This document shows positions 62,447 to 64,000 of a stretch of DNA of 64,000 nucleotides, piece by piece. The stretch is taken from positions 2,542,001-2,606,000 of the forward strand of contig OX337228.1 of NCBI GenBank assembly GCA_946965045.2, read 5' to 3'. Position numbers and translations under genes: made by a program. Under the pieces are notes generated by a model. That model made no database searches. It was given only the letters and a program-made list of their open reading frames with translations, and was not told where the DNA came from. This DNA is from Epithemia pelagica (Eukaryota > Bacillariophyta > Bacillariophyceae > Surirellales > Surirellaceae). Each line of letters opens with the position of its first letter. Position 1 is the stretch's first letter.

Positions 62447-63841
62447 TTAGAAGGCGATCCGAAGTTGGCTGGTGAAGGCGGCGAATGGAACTGGGCCATC
62501 TAATGTGGTTTCTTCGGGTGATTCCATGGCTGCTTCGGTGTTGAGTTGGAGTGGTATGGAATTGTCGGTGGATGTGTCGCCGTTTTGAAGACTGTGGGTG
62601 TGAGTGTGGTCGTGACGAACGGGAGGGGCGAGGCGAGCACCGTCGGAGTGTCGATAGTCTAATGTTGTGAGCATTAGTTTTGAGAGATTGGAGGTCCACT
62701 CGAGGACTTGGGGGCGGATGTAGCGCATGAATGCGCTACTGCTCCATCGGCCGAGAATCATGATTTTCATGATCGATGCATTGGCGAGGAAAAGAGCCAT
62801 CGCGGCTCCGGATCGGATGGAGTGGGTACCGATGTCTTGGGGGTTGTAGCCGAACGCTTCTTTTCCGCCACCTGACGCGCAGGTTGTTCTGAGAAGATTG
62901 CGGACGTCTTCTTGACGGATGAAGCGAGGGCGAGGGCGTTTGGTCGGGGAGGACGAGGTTGGTGGTGGGAACCAACAATTCACCGGTGTGGAAGGCGGGG
63001 CCTTCGGGTGGTTGATGAGGATGCGACGTACGATCTTGCCCCAGATGAGGACGGGGTCAAGGATGGGGTCGGAGGTGCGGCTCTGGGTACGAGTTTCATG
63101 TTTCTTGTTGTTTTTCTGGTCTTCGAAAGTGATGGATACGAAGTGGGCTTCGGTTTCGAAGGTTGGGTCTAGTGGATCGATGCGAGAGCGTTTGTCGTCG
63201 TTTCTTGTGAAGACGATGTTGCCGATGCAGAGGAGTTTCGTCTTGCCGCGATGTGGGACGGTTGTGTACTCGCATGATCGCATGGCGACGAAAAATCCAC
63301 CGCAAGCGAGTTCTGCAGTACAGGCGGCGAAAGAGGTGTCGTCGTAGGGGATGCGGAAGGTGATTGGTTTGGGTTTGGAGGATGGGGAGGGGCGGTGGGT
63401 GTCGTTCCACATCCAGAGGAGGTGTTTTGGGGTGGCGGCTTTTTCGCGTTTTTCCGGTGGGTCGAGGTTGGACCATGCTCGTTTGAGCGAGCTGACCAGG
63501 GGATGGAGGGTCGACTGGTCTTGTCCGTGACAGGGGCTTGACCGGTCGTGATCCCTGAAGACCGCCACCAGGTGGCTAACGGCTTGCGTGAGAGGGCCTG
63601 CGCGAAGAGGTTCCTCTCGTCCCTGCGTCCAGTGGGCCTCACGGAGTCGTTGGAGGAAGCTGCAGACAATGGCGGCTCGATGGTTGTGGGATGGGATGGA
63701 GTCGAGGAACTGGTCGTTGGAGAATCCGATGGAGGAGAGGAATTCGTCCCAGCGGCGCCAGGTTCGGTCTCGGTCTTGGTGGCAGCCTTCTGTTTTTCCG
63801 AAGAAGATTCGGGAGATCTCGGAGCGACGGAGGAGATCCAA
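62447..63841 (-). CDS. tyrosine recombinase of a DIRS-type retrotransposon
   Basis: At least 464 aa; the frame is open further upstream and no good ATG is visible, so it may be translated by overlap with the RT frame. The catalytic residues of tyrosine recombinases are present: first Arg in GGFFVAMRSCEYTTV, HxxR in DIGTHSIRSGAAMALFLA, the His/Trp position in ILGRWSS, and the Tyr nucleophile in SAFMRYIRPQVLEW. The N-terminal helical domain (RTWRRWDEFLSSIGF, then AAIVCSFLQRLRE) fits the SAM-like DNA-binding domain. It integrates the circular cDNA of YR retrotransposons. The C-terminal tail of about 90 residues is low complexity. Confidence 0.85.
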   Translation of the reverse strand: MDLLRRSEISRIFFGKTEGCHQDRDRTWRRWDEFLSSIGFSNDQFLDSIPSHNHRAAIVCSFLQRLREAHWTQGREEPLRAGPLTQAVSHLVAVFRDHDRSSPCHGQDQSTLHPLVSSLKRAWSNLDPPEKREKAATPKHLLWMWNDTHRPSPSSKPKPITFRIPYDDTSFAACTAELACGGFFVAMRSCEYTTVPHRGKTKLLCIGNIVFTRNDDKRSRIDPLDPTFETEAHFVSITFEDQKNNKKHETRTQSRTSDPILDPVLIWGKIVRRILINHPKAPPSTPVNCWFPPPTSSSPTKRPRPRFIRQEDVRNLLRTTCASGGGKEAFGYNPQDIGTHSIRSGAAMALFLANASIMKIMILGRWSSSAFMRYIRPQVLEWTSNLSKLMLTTLDYRHSDGARLAPPVRHDHTHTHSLQNGDTSTDNSIPLQLNTEAAMESPEETTLDGPVPFAAFTSQLRIAF

Positions 63842-63999
63842 GACGAGATTTCTTTGGGGAGCTGTCTGATGCGAAAATGGTGAGGAATCTGTGATCGGTA
63901 AGAGTCGTGCAGAAAGGTGGTGAGAGAAGCGTCGTCGAGGTCAAAGCAACGTGAGAGGATGTCTGCGACGTTGTTGTCGCGTCCTGGGATGTGTTCGGC
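63169..63999 (-). CDS. end of the RT/RNase H ORF (partial)
   Basis: 277 codons, entering from the right edge and overlapping the recombinase frame by over 670 bp. It begins HIPGRDNNVADILSRCFDLDD, the typical end of a retroelement RNase H domain, then LTTFLHDSYRSQIPHHFRI and RQLPKEISSWISSV. The rest (Ser/Pro/Thr-rich) may be read only as the shadow of the recombinase gene. The catalytic RT lies outside the window. Confidence 0.75.
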   Translation of the reverse strand, partial: AEHIPGRDNNVADILSRCFDLDDASLTTFLHDSYRSQIPHHFRIRQLPKEISSWISSVAPRSPESSSEKQKAATKTETEPGAAGTNSSPPSDSPTTSSSTPSHPTTIEPPLSAASSNDSVRPTGRRDERNLFAQALSRKPLATWWRSSGITTGQAPVTDKTSRPSIPWSARSNEHGPTSTHRKNAKKPPPQNTSSGCGTTPTAPPHPPNPNQSPSASPTTTPLSPPVLQNSLAVDFSSPCDHASTQPSHIAARRNSSASATSSSQETTTNALASIH

Positions 64000-64000
64000 C

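Larger units (their letters stand above)
61720..64000 (-). mobile_element. tyrosine-recombinase retrotransposon (DIRS superfamily, PAT/Ngaro-like), 3' part
   Basis: The element reads leftward and is cut by the right edge of the window. It has an RT/RNase H frame (partial), an overlapping tyrosine-recombinase frame, and a 3' end composed of two identical 200-bp repeats (62205-62404 and 61720-61919) separated by 285 bp. This is the B1-A2-B2 end of split-direct-repeat YR retrotransposons; the A1 copy should be at the 5' end, outside the window. Such elements integrate by recombination and make no target duplication. Confidence 0.82.

Noticed and set aside
62447-63841. Crypton DNA transposon
   Set aside because: The recombinase alone would fit, but the overlapping RNase H tail and B1-A2-B2 repeats point to a YR retrotransposon.

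Overview
The window looks like nuclear DNA of a diatom, probably a TE-rich pennate. Four nuclear genes (3-dehydroquinate synthase, a PPR protein, adenylate kinase, ferredoxin:thioredoxin reductase) start with a signal peptide ending in an ASAFAP-like A/G/C|F site, the bipartite targeting code of secondary red-type plastids. Introns are few and short (53-175 bp, one exception), genes are tightly packed, and the copia element resembles the CoDi group of diatoms. The species cannot be named from sequence alone.

Host genes, left block (1-15.8 kb): plastid DHQ synthase (+), an RRM/glycine-rich RNA-binding protein built from symmetric exons (+), an enoyl-CoA hydratase/HIBCH-like mitochondrial protein (-), a plastid-type PPR protein (-), a Hook-like coiled-coil motor adaptor (-) divergent from the V-ATPase proteolipid c'' (+), then plastid adenylate kinase (+) converging on the ferredoxin:thioredoxin reductase catalytic subunit (-). 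Middle block (32-44 kb): an HMG-box protein (+), a membrane-anchored GH81 endo-1,3-beta-glucanase (+) whose stop lies 4 bp from the stop of a TFIIIC-like TPR protein (-), and an unknown 222-aa protein (-). Near 60-61 kb is a PLD-like gene with a frame break.

Mobile block A (15.8-31.1 kb): a piggyBac-like DNA transposon with imperfect 267/283-bp terminal inverted repeats, a putative 4-bp target duplication (CTAT) and two accessory ORFs. Its transposase has the DDD residues but is split by a complete, very young Ty1/copia element (784-bp LTRs, 5 differences, TSD CTGTC). Removing the insert restores the transposase frame at the insertion site.

Mobile block B (44.7-59.8 kb): a second DNA transposon, with 22-bp hairpin-forming termini and two convergent genes that I cannot assign to a named superfamily. 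Its larger gene (DDE-like, with a Cys/His insert) is split by a full-length LINE (APE endonuclease, RT, RNase H, (TTA)n tail, 19-bp TSD). Removing the LINE gives an intact 1238-aa frame.

Right edge (61.7-64 kb): the 3' part of a tyrosine-recombinase retrotransposon with overlapping RT/RNase H and recombinase frames, ending in two identical 200-bp repeats arranged as the B1-A2-B2 end of a PAT/Ngaro-type element. So the window holds two retrotransposon-inside-transposase nests plus a DIRS-superfamily element, between ordinary housekeeping genes.
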